44,060 nucleotides of DNA from Acidobacteriaceae bacterium (GCA_003156805.1 PMHV01000048.1:2464-46523), one strand, 5' to 3'. Numbered from the stretch's first letter, positions 1-8,578 are shown. The notes: generated by a model from the sequence alone, not told the origin. Translations and numbers: made by a program.

Positions 1-885
1 CTGCCCGTGCTGGCGTTTGCTCCCATCCTGTGGCCGCGCAAGAAAATTCTCGCCGTCTGTGTGGCGAGTGGAATTGCGGCGTTTCTCATCAGCAGCGGTC
101 GAATCGGCCTCGGCGAAATGCTTTGGCCGTTTGAATTTTACCGACATTGGTTCCTGGTTGGCTCTCAGTTGACGCTCTTTATTGCCGGGGGATTTTCCGT
201 ACTGGCGCTGGCGGCCGCGGACGCATGGAAAGGCAGAGACGCCGACTCCCTGTTGCTGATGCTGTGGGTCTTCGGAACATTCGTTTTTACAGGGTTCTTG
301 AACTGGAACATCAACGCCCGTTCCGTGCTGCCGTTGATTCCGGCCGCTGGCATTCTTCTCGCGCGGCGCGTAGACACACTGCGGACTCACTCGATTCGGT
401 GGCGCCCCACTCTGTTGGCCATCCCGCTCGCCGTGGCAGGTGGGGTATCACTCTGGCTCACAGCGGCCGATACAGAGCTGGCAAATTCGGCGCGAACTGC
501 AGCAGCCGTCATCGAGCAGAAGACTCGCAATCAGCCCGGTGCGGTCTGGTTCCTGGGGCACTGGGGATTCCAATATTACATGGAGTCATTCGGGGCGCGT
601 GCCGTGGCGGTGGACGACCCGCCGCACCGCCCGGGAGATTTCCTCGCCGTGGCCGGGAACGACAGGCTGTTCGAAATCCGTCCCGAGTTCGTGTCTGCGC
701 GCGATGGGATTCAAATTCCCATGCGGCTCGGCATCACAACCATTCAAAGGGAACTCGGGGCAGGTTTTTATTCCTCGGATCTGGGCCCTCTGCCTTTTGC
801 CATCGGGCCAGTCCTGCCCGAGCGCTATGATCTGATTCGGCTGGGACCGAAATCGATCCCCGCCGCGACTGCGGCATCCCCCTAG
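1..885 (+). CDS. C-terminal part of a polytopic membrane protein, glycosyltransferase-39-like (partial)
   Basis: The reading frame is open from the first base, so the gene begins outside the window; about 294 codons are visible. The first half has several hydrophobic stretches separated by short basic loops (around residues 10-30, 50-70, 83-103 and 133-150 of the visible part). The second half is a soluble domain without recognisable motifs. A membrane half followed by a C-terminal soluble domain fits the dolichyl-phosphate-mannose/ArnT-like (GT39/GT83) glycosyltransferases common in Acidobacteriota, but the catalytic N-terminal loop is outside the window, so the family call is an inference. 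The TAG stop at 883-885 overlaps the stop of the convergent HD gene. Confidence 0.55.
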   Translation: MPVLAFAPILWPRKKILAVCVASGIAAFLISSGRIGLGEMLWPFEFYRHWFLVGSQLTLFIAGGFSVLALAAADAWKGRDADSLLLMLWVFGTFVFTGFLNWNINARSVLPLIPAAGILLARRVDTLRTHSIRWRPTLLAIPLAVAGGVSLWLTAADTELANSARTAAAVIEQKTRNQPGAVWFLGHWGFQYYMESFGARAVAVDDPPHRPGDFLAVAGNDRLFEIRPEFVSARDGIQIPMRLGITTIQRELGAGFYSSDLGPLPFAIGPVLPERYDLIRLGPKSIPAATAASP

Positions 886-1523
886 GCTGATCCGACAACC
901 TTCGCGGCGCTGCCATCCAGTCCTAGCTTATCGGCGATTCCCAGCAGCGCTTCGATGCAGAAGGCGATGTGTTCGTCCAAGTCCACGCCCAGCGCGGCGG
1001 CACCGTTGACGATGTCTTCGCGGTTCACTTTGCGGGCGAACGCTTTGTCCTTCATTCTTTTTCTCACTGATTTTGCATCCACTTCGACCAGGGATTTTCC
1101 CGGCTTGATCAGGGCCACGGCGGTAATGAATCCGGCAAGCTCGTCGCAGGCGAAGAGAGCTTTTTCGAGCGGCGTATCGCGCGTTACGCCGGTGTATTCG
1201 GCGTGCGACATAACGGCGCGGCGGATCACTTCGGGCCATCCGCGCTGCTTTAGAATCTCGTTCCCCTTGTAGGGATGGTCTTCGAGGCTGGGATACTTCT
1301 CGTAGTCGAAGTCGTGAACCAGTCCGACGATGCCCCACAGGTCTTCCGGCGACAACCCAAGCTCAGCGAACCCAAGTTCCGATAGCCCGGATGTCCCAGG
1401 ATCGGTGGCAAACTTGCGGGAGCAAGCGCGCATGCAAGCCTCCACCGCCAGCGCGTGCTTGCGCAAGCTTTCCGACTGAGTGAACTCAGTTAGTAAACAC
1501 CACGCGGTCTCGCGATTAATCAT
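882..1523 (-). CDS. HD-domain protein (putative metal-dependent phosphohydrolase)
   Basis: 213 residues from the ATG at 1523. The HD-superfamily signature is visible: H23 (in RKHALAVEA), the H70-D71 pair (LVHDFDYEKYP), H107 (MSHAEYTG) and D127 (ACDELAG). These are the usual metal ligands, so a phosphohydrolase acting on a nucleotide or another phosphate ester in the cytoplasm is likely; the substrate cannot be read from the sequence. The frame stays open 44 codons further upstream to 1655, but that part is basic and unlike the family, whereas MINRETAWCLLTEF looks like the usual family start. Its stop (882-884) is interleaved with the stop of the upstream convergent gene. Confidence 0.8.
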   Translation of the reverse strand: MINRETAWCLLTEFTQSESLRKHALAVEACMRACSRKFATDPGTSGLSELGFAELGLSPEDLWGIVGLVHDFDYEKYPSLEDHPYKGNEILKQRGWPEVIRRAVMSHAEYTGVTRDTPLEKALFACDELAGFITAVALIKPGKSLVEVDAKSVRKRMKDKAFARKVNREDIVNGAAALGVDLDEHIAFCIEALLGIADKLGLDGSAAKVVGSA

Positions 1524-1640
1524 GCTTTTCGCCCTGCTTCTGCGGGATTTCGCCGCTTCCTTGCGGTCTTCGCCGGCAAGATTTGCGACTTTATGCATTT
1601 TACCCTTGACATCCACAGGCCTTGTACCGCAGATTGGGTC

Positions 1641-1701
1641 GGAACCTTCCCCCATATTTATTTAGGTTCCGTTCTGTAGAAGTTGGTAGATGTGTAGAAG
1701 T
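1641..1701. promoter_or_regulatory. Possible operator region upstream of the XRE gene: inverted and direct repeats
   Basis: Between the divergent HD and XRE genes lie a perfect 7-bp inverted repeat (GGAACCT at 1641-1647, AGGTTCC at 1664-1670) and a 9-bp direct repeat (TGTAGAAGT at 1675-1683 and 1693-1701, 18 bp apart). Such symmetry upstream of a regulator suggests a binding site, possibly for the XRE protein itself. No clear -35/-10 pair was found. This is inference from symmetry alone. Confidence 0.3.
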
Positions 1702-1740
1702 GAAGTAAGGAGTAGCCGGCTCTGGCACTCCCACAACCCG

Positions 1741-2280
1741 ATGGCTACGACTCTTGCCCCGGTAGATTCTAGGGAAGTCGTCCGCTGCGATCACTGCCTG
1801 CTAGTTCAATTCCGTACGGTTAACAACAATTGCCGCCGCTGCCACTCGTCCCTGGACCAGGAGCCCGAGCCTGAGCCGGTCGAGATGGCACCGCCAGTGA
1901 TGATGCCCATGCCTGGCATTGGCCGTGGGCACCTGAACCTGGCAACGTCAATCCGGTCGCTGCGTTTGCGCAACGGGTTAAGCCAGCGGCAACTGGCAGG
2001 ACGCATGTCCGTGCCGCGGACGTATGTTTCCAAGATCGAAAACGAGAAAGCGACGCCCACGCTGTCGTCCCTGGAACGACTGGCGCGAGCCCTGGAGGTA
2101 ACTGTGCCGGAATTGCTCAGCGGTGGAGAAAAGAGCCGTCAGGACGAAATCAGCGAACTGATGAGAGACCAGTTTATCGCGGAGATCTTACCGTTTGTGT
2201 CGCAACTGAATGGGATGCAGATGTCGAGCATCCTGATGCAGGTGCGGGATTTGACGGTGCGGCCGAGACGGACGGCGTAG
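1741..2280 (+). CDS. Zinc-ribbon and XRE helix-turn-helix transcriptional regulator
   Basis: 179 residues from the ATG at 1741. The N-terminus has two CxxC pairs (C16-C19 and C31-C34), which look like a small zinc ribbon. After an acidic proline-rich linker comes a full HTH_3/XRE domain at about 66-121 (IRSLRLRNGLSQRQLAG ... YVSKIENEKATPTLSSLERLARAL). The C-terminal 50 residues are a short helical tail. It should bind DNA in the cytoplasm as a dimer; targets are unknown. No good Shine-Dalgarno site precedes the ATG. The frame continues upstream to 1690, but MATTLAP gives the more compact protein. A strong intrinsic terminator follows at 2409-2439. Confidence 0.85.
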   Translation: MATTLAPVDSREVVRCDHCLLVQFRTVNNNCRRCHSSLDQEPEPEPVEMAPPVMMPMPGIGRGHLNLATSIRSLRLRNGLSQRQLAGRMSVPRTYVSKIENEKATPTLSSLERLARALEVTVPELLSGGEKSRQDEISELMRDQFIAEILPFVSQLNGMQMSSILMQVRDLTVRPRRTA

Positions 2281-2330
2281 AGTTTAGCGCTTCGTGACGG
2301 CAGAGGCCGGGCTTCGCCCGGCCGGACAGC

Positions 2331-2356
2331 CCCTTCGGCTGCCGCTCAGGGCAGGC
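2331..2356 (+). repeat. Dispersed repeat, diverged copy
   Basis: This 26-bp stretch matches the 25-bp element at 3799-3823 and 41954-41978 except in the middle, where CTGCCGC replaces CTTCGC. It lies within the inverted repeat 2324-2370. Confidence 0.6.
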
Positions 2357-2408
2357 GAGGGCGGCTGTCCCCACATGACTTTTATCCGGGCAACCAGCCA
2401 ACTCATGG

Positions 2409-2439
2409 GCCGGGACCTTCGTGGTCCCGGCTTTTTTTT
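2409..2439 (+). terminator. Rho-independent terminator after the XRE gene
   Basis: A perfect 9-bp stem (GCCGGGACC at 2409-2417, GGTCCCGGC at 2423-2431) with a 5-nt loop (TTCGT) is followed directly by eight T residues. This is the clearest intrinsic terminator in the window. It should end transcription from the XRE gene about 130 bp after its stop and insulate the uppS cluster. Confidence 0.9.
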
Positions 2440-2441
2440 AG

Positions 2442-2490
2442 CAGACCTCAGACCTTGGACCTCAGACCTCAGACCTCAGACCTCAGACCT
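2442..2490. repeat. Heptamer tandem repeat (CAGACCT)
   Basis: Seven units of 7 bp; six are CAGACCT and the third is TGGACCT. It starts just after the terminator T-run. See the finding on 7-bp periodic repeats. Confidence 0.9.
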
Positions 2491-2859
2491 CGGCCAAACC
2501 TTCTACAGAAATCGCAGCTACACAAATTCCAGCCCGAAGATCCGAGGCCAAGGAACGGATGTCGGACGAGGAGTTTCGGCGGGCGGAAGAAGGGTTCGAT
2601 CGGATCGTCGCCAGAGTCCGCGCCAGGCGCAGACGACTGCCGGCGTCCCTCAGGGGCTGAGGGACGAGTCTTTAGTGGCTCTGGGCGGCACGGCTGGAGC
2701 CGTGCCCTTCCCGACCGTGCTCTTCCCGTCATTTCTTTCCTTCGCATGCCCTTGCCAGCCTTTCGCGGGCGAGGGCGCCCGCGCCGCGGGGCATGGATGT
2801 TCAGCGGTCATTGCAAGGGCCTTCCTCCCTGTGGTAGCTTCAATCCGAAGGGGATCACT

Positions 2860-3757
2860 TTGCAGGACAAAGTTCCCGCGGGACTGGATCGCAAGGAAGC
2901 GGAAATCTACCGAGAGCTCGATCCGGAGCGGCTCCCAAAACACATCGCCATCATCATGGACGGCAACGGGCGCTGGGCCAAGCGGCGGCACATGCCGCGC
3001 GTGGCCGGGCACCGGGCGGGAGTGACGGCGGTGCGTTCGACGGTGGAGACGGCGGCGCGCATCGGCATTCGATGCGCTGACGCTGTATGCCTTCTCGGAA
3101 GAAAACTGGAAGAAGCGGCCCAAGAGCGAAGTCGATTTTCTGATGCGGCTTGCTGAGCCGGTATCTGAAGGCGGAAGTTCCCACGCTGAACAAAAATAAT
3201 GTTCGGCATGGAGTACATTGGGCGGCAACACGAACTGCCGGAAGACGTGCAGGAGCGCATGGCGTGGGCGCGCCGAGAGCACCGAGAAAAATGGGGGCAT
3301 GGTGCTGACGCTGGCGCTGAACTACAGCGCGCGCAGCGAACTGGTGGATGCGTTTCGCGCGATGGTGAGCTCGGCTTCGCGCAATGGCGGCGTGGAGCAT
3401 CTGCGGATTGATGAGGAAACGGTCGCGCGACATCTTTATACGTCTCATCTGCCCGATCCGGATTTGGTGGTGCGCACGTCGGGCGAGATGCGGTTGAGCA
3501 ACTTCCTGCTGTGGCAGTTGGCCTATGCGGAGATCTACGTGACTGCGACGCTTTGGCCGGACTTCCGCGGGATGCATTTGCTGGAAGGCATTGCCGAATA
3601 TCAGAAACGCGAGCGGCGCTACGGCGGGCTGAATCATGCTTCGTTGGAACATGCTTCGGTGAGCCATGTTAAGTTGAACCAGGTTTCGTTGAACCAGGTG
3701 TCGTTGAACCATGGCGAGGCGCGGGCGCAGGCTGAACCGGCGAAATCTCACAGGTAG
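2860..3757 (+). pseudogene. uppS: Undecaprenyl diphosphate synthase, broken by four +1 frameshifts
   Basis: UppS condenses isopentenyl diphosphate with farnesyl diphosphate to make the C55 carrier lipid for cell-wall synthesis. The TTG at 2860 has GAAGGGGA 5-7 bp upstream. The first part shows the catalytic P-loop motif [16 protein letters not shown]; later pieces show [43 protein letters not shown] and AEIYVTATLWPDF. The pieces lie in shifting frames: one extra base is needed near each of 3070, 3150, 3207 and 3274. Removing them restores one continuous protein. The tail after YGGLNH is a 15-bp tandem repeat (3671-3715). cdsA and dxr follow, the normal neighbourhood. Clean conservation between the shifts points to sequencing or assembly error or a very recent break. 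Confidence 0.85.
3671..3715 (+). repeat. 15-bp in-frame tandem repeat in the uppS tail
   Basis: Three consecutive 15-bp units (3671-3685, 3686-3700, 3701-3715) built on TCGTTGAACCAGGTG encode LNQVS-like pentapeptides. Looser copies lie just upstream (from about 3643). They form a C-terminal extension not expected in UppS. Confidence 0.85.
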
Positions 3758-3798
3758 ATTCCGGGCGTCCGCTGGCGGGGACGGTGCCACAGCAGATT

Positions 3799-3823
3799 CC
3801 CTTCGGCTTCGCTCAGGGCAGGC
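3799..3823 (+). repeat. Dispersed 25-bp repeat, copy A
   Basis: This copy is identical over 25 bp to 41954-41978. It begins CCCTTCGGCTTCGCTC and ends CAGGGCAGGC, and can fold imperfectly (CCCT against AGGG). It is followed by CGGAATGACA, matching CCGGATGACA after the second copy, so the full element is longer than the identical core. It lies in the 178-bp gap between uppS and cdsA. Confidence 0.85.
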
Positions 3824-3935
3824 GCTATCCGGCTGAAGCCGGCTCGGAATGACAAGATTGTGTAGCATCATGAGGGCGCGGCTTTGGCCGCGCCCTTTCA
3901 AGTGAGGCCGACAACTTAAGGCGGGACGAACTTTC

Positions 3936-4832
3936 TTGCTGAAGCGCATTGCGACCGCGGCCGTGCTGATTCCGATAGTGGTGCTGCTGGTGCTGCGCGC
4001 GCCGGTGCCGCTGCTGGCGGTGATAGCGGCGGCGGTGGTTTTGCTCACGGTGCGGGAATTTCTGAAGCTCGCTGAATCGTACGGCGTACAGCCGCTGCGC
4101 TGGCCTACCTACATTTTTGTGGGATTGTTTTTTCTGCTGCTGGCGACGGAGTCGGCCGGCGATGCTCCGCAGCTTTCGACGCTGAAGTTCGTGCTGGTGC
4201 TGGGAGTGGCCAGCGCGCTGGCGCCGTTTATTTTTCTGACCATCGCCATGCGGCGCGGGCAGATGAATGGAGGATATCCGGCGGCGGCGGCTTCGGTGTT
4301 TGCCTTCGGCTACATCGCGTTGCCGATGGCTATGCTGGTGCAACTTCGCCAGCAGTGGGCGGGCGCGTTCCTGCTTCTGTATTTGCTGCTGGTGGTGTGG
4401 GCCGGAGACATTCTTGCTTATTTCGTGGGGCGTTCCCTGGGAAGACAACGGATGGCGCCGCGGGTCAGCCCGAAAAAAACCTGGGAGGGAGCGGCGGCAT
4501 CGCTGTGCGCCAGCCTGCTGGTGACGAGCCTGCTCTTCAGTCACGCATTGCAGATCAGTTCTTTCCTGTTGCGGGTGGGACTGATCCAGCGCCGCGACGG
4601 CTTGTTCGGCCTGGAAAAGCCTGAGATGTGGCCGATCATCCTGCTGACGGTCGCGCTGAACATCGCGGCGCAACTGGGCGATCTGGTCGAGTCGCTGATC
4701 AAACGCGGAGCGGGAGTGAAAGATTCGGGGAACCTGCTGCCCGGCCACGGGGGCATGCTCGACCGCATCGATGCCCTGCTCTTTGCCGCTCCAGTGCTGT
4801 GGTACTATGCAGCATGGCGCGTGATGCAGTAG
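3936..4832 (+). CDS. cdsA: Phosphatidate cytidylyltransferase
   Basis: CdsA makes CDP-diacylglycerol from phosphatidic acid and CTP in the cytoplasmic membrane, feeding phospholipid synthesis. The 298-residue protein is strongly hydrophobic, with about eight membrane helices. The C-terminal half carries the family signature: WAGDILAYFVGRSLG, then SPKKTWEGA, then GDLVESLIKRGAGVKDSG and LPGHGGMLDRIDALLFA, which holds the conserved acidic metal-binding residues. The start is TTG at 3936 with AAGGCGGGA about 9 bp upstream; no ATG is available near the N-terminus. It sits between uppS and dxr in the usual order. Confidence 0.95.
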   Translation: MLKRIATAAVLIPIVVLLVLRAPVPLLAVIAAAVVLLTVREFLKLAESYGVQPLRWPTYIFVGLFFLLLATESAGDAPQLSTLKFVLVLGVASALAPFIFLTIAMRRGQMNGGYPAAAASVFAFGYIALPMAMLVQLRQQWAGAFLLLYLLLVVWAGDILAYFVGRSLGRQRMAPRVSPKKTWEGAAASLCASLLVTSLLFSHALQISSFLLRVGLIQRRDGLFGLEKPEMWPIILLTVALNIAAQLGDLVESLIKRGAGVKDSGNLLPGHGGMLDRIDALLFAAPVLWYYAAWRVMQ

Positions 4833-4901
4833 CCTCCAGCCGCCTGCCAGAGATTCGGAAACCTCAGAAACCATAAGCGCGTAAAATAGGGTTTGGCTCG
4901 C

Positions 4902-6086
4902 ATGAGACGCATTGCCATCCTGGGATCGACGGGCTCCATTGGGCGCAGCACGCTGAGCGTCGCGGAAACTTATCCGGATCGTTTTCAGATTGTCGCGCTG
5001 GCGGCGGGAGCGAACCTGGATGCGGCGTTTGAACAAGCGTGCCGCTGGCGGCCGCGGGTGGTTTCACTGGCTGCGGAAAACGACGCCGAGATTCTGAGTT
5101 CGCGCCTGAAAAAAGAAGGCTCGGGAGAAATCGAAGTGGTTTACGGCGCGGCCGGAACCGTGCGCGCGGCCACGCACGGGGAAGTGGATTTCGTGGTTAG
5201 CGCCATTGTGGGCGTGGCGGGACTGAAAGCTACCTACGAAGCCGTGCGCGCGGGAAAAATCGTTGGCCTGGCCAATAAGGAGTGTCTGGTCGCCGCCGGC
5301 GAATTGATCACCGCCGAGGCGCGCAAGCAAGGCAAGCCGCTGCTGCCCATCGACAGCGAGCACAATGCGGTGCATCAATGCCTGCGCGGCGGGCGCATGG
5401 AGGAAGTGGAGCGCATCTGGCTGACGGCCTCGGGCGGGCCGTTTTTGAACCGGCCGCGCTCGCAGTTCGCGGCGATCACGGTGGAAGAGGCGCTGAACCA
5501 CCCCACATGGCGCATGGGCAAGCGCATTACCATCGATTCGGCGACCTTGATGAACAAGGGCTTTGAGGTAATCGAAGCGTGCAGATTATTTCACATGCCT
5601 CCGCAAAAAGTGGAAGTAATTGTCCATCCGCAATCGACAATTCATTCCATGGTGGAGTTTGTGGATGGCAGCATACTTGCTCAGTTTTCGGTGACGGATA
5701 TGCGCCTGCCGATTTTGTACGCTCTGACGTATCCCGAGCGGATTCAATCGGATATGCGTTTTTCGGTGGGTGACCTGCGGCATCTGGACTTTGGCCCGCC
5801 GGATATGAATAAATTTCCTTGTCTGCATTTGGCGTATCAGGCGGCGGAAGCGGGCGGCGCGAAAACGGTAGCGCTCAATGCCGCCGATGAAGTTGCGGTG
5901 GCCGCGTTTTTGGAAGGCAGCATCCGGTTCGACGAGATTCCCAGGGTCATCGAAGACGTGCTTTCTGCAACCAATTCCGGGAAGCTCGAGTCTATAGAGA
6001 AAGTGCTTGAAGCCGATGCGGAAGCCCGCCGATATGCACAAAAGCGGGTTGCGAAACTTCGAGTTACATCTACATCTTTCGTCTAG
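4902..6086 (+). CDS. dxr: 1-deoxy-D-xylulose 5-phosphate reductoisomerase
   Basis: Dxr performs the first committed step of the MEP isoprenoid pathway, turning DXP into MEP with NADPH. The 394-residue protein starts MRRIAILGSTGSIG, the NADPH-binding glycine motif. The catalytic and metal-binding segment LLPIDSEHNAVHQCL, the flexible-loop region WLTASGGPF, and HPTWRMGKRITIDSATLMNKG and HPQSTIHSMVEF are all present, and length is normal. A TTG three codons upstream (4893) is in frame, but the ATG at 4902 gives the canonical family N-terminus. With ispG at 12.9 kb, two MEP genes lie in this window. Confidence 0.97.
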   Translation: MRRIAILGSTGSIGRSTLSVAETYPDRFQIVALAAGANLDAAFEQACRWRPRVVSLAAENDAEILSSRLKKEGSGEIEVVYGAAGTVRAATHGEVDFVVSAIVGVAGLKATYEAVRAGKIVGLANKECLVAAGELITAEARKQGKPLLPIDSEHNAVHQCLRGGRMEEVERIWLTASGGPFLNRPRSQFAAITVEEALNHPTWRMGKRITIDSATLMNKGFEVIEACRLFHMPPQKVEVIVHPQSTIHSMVEFVDGSILAQFSVTDMRLPILYALTYPERIQSDMRFSVGDLRHLDFGPPDMNKFPCLHLAYQAAEAGGAKTVALNAADEVAVAAFLEGSIRFDEIPRVIEDVLSATNSGKLESIEKVLEADAEARRYAQKRVAKLRVTSTSFV

Positions 6087-6128
6087 AGTTCGGAATCTGA
6101 CAAGTTGGAGATTACGTACCTTACTGTT

Positions 6129-7457
6129 ATGCCTGATTTTCTCACGTCACTGATCGCCGTGGTGGTGGTTCTCGGCTTCATGATCCTGATCCACGAGTTC
6201 GGCCATTATGCGGTGGCCAAGCTGCTCGGGGTGCGAGTTGAAGTTTTCTCGATTGGCTTCGGCAAGCGGCTGCTGGGATTCCGCAAGGGCGACACCGACT
6301 ACCGCATCAGCGCGATTCCGCTGGGCGGCTACGTCAAGATGAGCGGCGAGAACCCAATGGATGAGCGCACGGGCGATCCGGCGGAGTTTATGAATCACCC
6401 GCGCTGGCACCGCTTTTTGGTGGCGATTGCCGGGCCGACCATGAACATTCTGCTGGCGGTGTTCCTGCTGGTCTGCGTGTACATGGTGCACTACGAGTAT
6501 CCGGCGGTGTATGACTCGCCAACCGTGATCGGCTGGGTGATGAAGGGTACGCCAGCGGCTAAAGCCGGCTTCGAGCCGGGCGACCGCATTGTCGGCGTGG
6601 ATGGCATCGCCAATCCGAACTGGGAGCAGGTCGATATACGTGAGGCGCTGAGCCCTGGTCAGCCTCTGGATGTCTCCGTGGAACGCAACGGGGAGATTGT
6701 GAAAAAGACGATCGTGCCGGAATCCTATGGAACGGATCAGATTGGGTTTGCGGGATGGGCTGCCAAAGAGCCGTGCGTTTGCATCACTGAGCTGCAACCG
6801 GACATGCCTGCGGAAAAATCGGGCTTGCGCGAGGGCGATGAAATCCTGGCGGTAGATGGAAAACCCATGCCCGCGCTGGCTGCCATGGCGGAAACCCTGG
6901 AAATCACGAAAGACAAGCCAGTCTCGATCACTGTGCGTCGCGGCAGCGAGCTGAAGACCTTTACGGTGCAGCCGGTTTTAACCGACAAGAGCTATCGCAT
7001 CGGCGTGGGAAGCATGCCGACCAAAGTCACGACCTTGCCGTTTCCTGCCGCCCTTCGGCTTTCGCTGCAAGAAAATAAGAAGGCTTCTCTGCTGATTCTC
7101 GAGTTGGTGCAGAAGATGCTGCAGCGCAAGATTTCCATGCGCTCCATTGAAGGGCCGATTCGCATTGGGCAAGCTGCGGGCGAAGCGGCGCGCCGCAAAG
7201 GCTGGACACCGCTGCTGTTGTTGACTTCCGCCATCAGCCTGAACCTGGGCGTGTTTAACCTGCTGCCGATTCCCATTCTCGATGGCGGCGTGATCATGTT
7301 CCTGTTCATCGAAGGCCTGATGCGGCGCGACGTGAGCCTGCGCATTAAGGAACGGGTCTACCAGGCCGCCTTCGTCTTTCTGGTGCTGTTCGCCGTGATG
7401 GTCATTTACAACGACCTGTTGAAGACCGTTCCGGGCCTGGTGGATCGCCTACCCTAG
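6129..7457 (+). CDS. rseP: RIP metalloprotease, site-2 protease family
   Basis: RseP cleaves membrane-spanning anti-sigma factors and leftover signal peptides inside the cytoplasmic membrane. The 442-residue protein has the zinc motif HEFGH at residues 22-26 in the first helix, two PDZ domains (starting near GWVMKGTPAAKAGFEPGD and ITELQPDMPAEKSGLREGD), and the second active-site motif NLLPIPILDGG near the C-terminus, followed by the last helix. The ATG at 6129 gives the standard family start; a TTG at 6105 is an alternative and neither has a good ribosome site. It is the last gene of the uppS-cdsA-dxr-rseP run. Notably, a membrane anti-sigma factor is encoded 1.1 kb downstream. Confidence 0.95.
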   Translation: MPDFLTSLIAVVVVLGFMILIHEFGHYAVAKLLGVRVEVFSIGFGKRLLGFRKGDTDYRISAIPLGGYVKMSGENPMDERTGDPAEFMNHPRWHRFLVAIAGPTMNILLAVFLLVCVYMVHYEYPAVYDSPTVIGWVMKGTPAAKAGFEPGDRIVGVDGIANPNWEQVDIREALSPGQPLDVSVERNGEIVKKTIVPESYGTDQIGFAGWAAKEPCVCITELQPDMPAEKSGLREGDEILAVDGKPMPALAAMAETLEITKDKPVSITVRRGSELKTFTVQPVLTDKSYRIGVGSMPTKVTTLPFPAALRLSLQENKKASLLILELVQKMLQRKISMRSIEGPIRIGQAAGEAARRKGWTPLLLLTSAISLNLGVFNLLPIPILDGGVIMFLFIEGLMRRDVSLRIKERVYQAAFVFLVLFAVMVIYNDLLKTVPGLVDRLP

Positions 7458-7937
7458 GCAAAAAACATCTCGAAATCTCTTCGTTATGCTGTTCTCCGCA
7501 ATGGCTAATCATTGGTCCGCCCTGGGCCAAAATACCTGGATCCACTGGGTGTCAATAATTCCGTGAAACGATCCGAGCGTTTTCGACACTATTCCAATCA
7601 GTGGGATATGTCGTGCCGTAACGCGACTGCACCACAGTTTAGGATCCCAAGTTAGCAACCACTTGCTGGGATTCCGTTAAGTGCCGGAAGCCGACGGGGG
7701 AAGCGGCTCCGGCACTTCCTGAACGCTTTCTTCTCCGAAGTTGTAGCTTTGTCCTCTCCAAGGGGTACGTTATTTTCCATGGGTACTTCTTACTCACTCC
7801 CGCCCGCCGGCCAAACGCACAGCAGATGTATCGCTAGGAAACGCAAACCTCTGCCTGCCCTCAGCCCGGAAAACAGCCGCAGCGCGCCTCCCCAGGTGCT
7901 ACACTGTTTCCCACTTCAGGGTCTCCGGGGCAGGTCC
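7458..7937. other. Intergenic region with hairpins between rseP and the sigma gene (480 bp)
   Basis: A long inverted repeat at 7679-7715 (AAGTGCCGG-A-AGCCG against CGGCT-CCGGCACTT) can form a stable hairpin that may end rseP transcription, although no T-run follows. A weaker stem-loop lies just upstream (ATCCCAAGT ... CTTGCTGGGAT, about 7646-7674). The sigma gene's frame is open back to 7749, but the extra N-terminus looks non-coding. No clear promoter was recognised. Confidence 0.5.
7679..7715 (+). terminator. Hairpin downstream of rseP, possible terminator without T-run
   Basis: The arms are AAGTGCCGG plus AGCCG on the left and CGGCT plus CCGGCACTT on the right, with one unpaired A and an 8-9-nt loop. 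The long GC stem would be very stable. Only scattered T residues follow, so a termination role is uncertain; it could equally be an mRNA-stabilising structure. Confidence 0.4.
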
Positions 7938-8522
7938 TTGCAATTTCAATCCTTTGACCAGTCTTATCTCGAGCGTCTGCGGGCGGGAGACTTCCGCACG
8001 CAGGAGCACTTCGGCGCGTATTTCAGCGCTCTAATCCAGATCAAATTGCGTTCCCGCTTGAAGTCACCGGAAGCAGTCGAAGACGTCCGTCAGGAAACTT
8101 TTGCCCGATTTTTTGTGGCTCTGCGCGAGGGAAGAATTCTGCAGCCGGAGCGCTTGGGCTCGTTCGTAAACTCCATTTGCAACCACGTCGTGCTGGAGCA
8201 TTACCGGGCGGGGTCCGGCTGCAGTTCGCTGGAAGATGAGAAGCAGCAGGACTTTCCTGCCAAAGGAACCGGCCCGCTGGGCTTCATCGCCGCCAGAGAA
8301 ACGGAAGAGAAAGTTCGGGAGATTCTGGAGCAACTTTCGGAGCGCGACCGGCGGTTGCTGAGCGAGGTTTTCCTCGAGGAGAGGGACAAGGACGAAGTAT
8401 GCCGTGACTTAGGTGTAGACCGGGATTATCTTCGGGTGCTGCTGCATCGCGCGAAACAATCGTTTAAGTCGTTGTATTTAGAGGATAGCGGAGACGATGA
8501 GCCAGGGCTGACTCCGGCCTGA
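7938..8522 (+). CDS. Sigma-70 family (ECF-like) RNA polymerase sigma factor
   Basis: 194 residues if translation starts at the TTG at 7938 (GGGGCAGG lies 4 bp upstream), giving MQFQSFDQSYLERLRAGD. The sigma region 2 is at about 24-85 (LIQIKLRSRLKSPEAVEDVRQETFARFF), and region 4 with its helix-turn-helix is near the C-terminus (LEQLSERDRRLLSEVFLEE ... DKDEVCRDLGVDRDYLRVLLHRAKQSF). It should direct RNA polymerase to a specific promoter set. The frame is open to 7749, but that extension is not sigma-like. The next gene encodes a zinc-binding anti-sigma-like membrane protein, the usual partner arrangement. Confidence 0.85.
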   Translation: MQFQSFDQSYLERLRAGDFRTQEHFGAYFSALIQIKLRSRLKSPEAVEDVRQETFARFFVALREGRILQPERLGSFVNSICNHVVLEHYRAGSGCSSLEDEKQQDFPAKGTGPLGFIAARETEEKVREILEQLSERDRRLLSEVFLEERDKDEVCRDLGVDRDYLRVLLHRAKQSFKSLYLEDSGDDEPGLTPA

Positions 8523-8578
8523 TTGTTTGAAACGCTGGGTCGCGCCGGCGCACTATATGTACGAGGGGGCATTAACCA

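Larger units (their letters stand above)
2281..2859. other. Intergenic repeat-rich region (579 bp)
   Basis: No convincing gene lies here. It holds a GC hairpin (arms GGCCGGGC 2305-2312 and GCCCGGCC 2316-2323), a second inverted repeat (GGACAGCC 2324-2331 with GGCTGTCC 2363-2370) enclosing a variant of the dispersed 25-bp element (2331-2356), an intrinsic terminator (2409-2439), a heptamer repeat (2442-2490) and a GC palindromic core (2765-2780) shared with a coding region near 19.0 kb. A 33-codon reading frame at 2559-2660 (starting [15 protein letters not shown]) has an AAGGAA just upstream and may be a small gene or a remnant, but nothing confirms it. Confidence 0.6.

Noticed and set aside
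3825-5036. 403-codon open frame opposite cdsA and dxr
   Set aside because: Shadow of GC-rich genes; Arg/Gln/His-rich translation with no recognisable motif.
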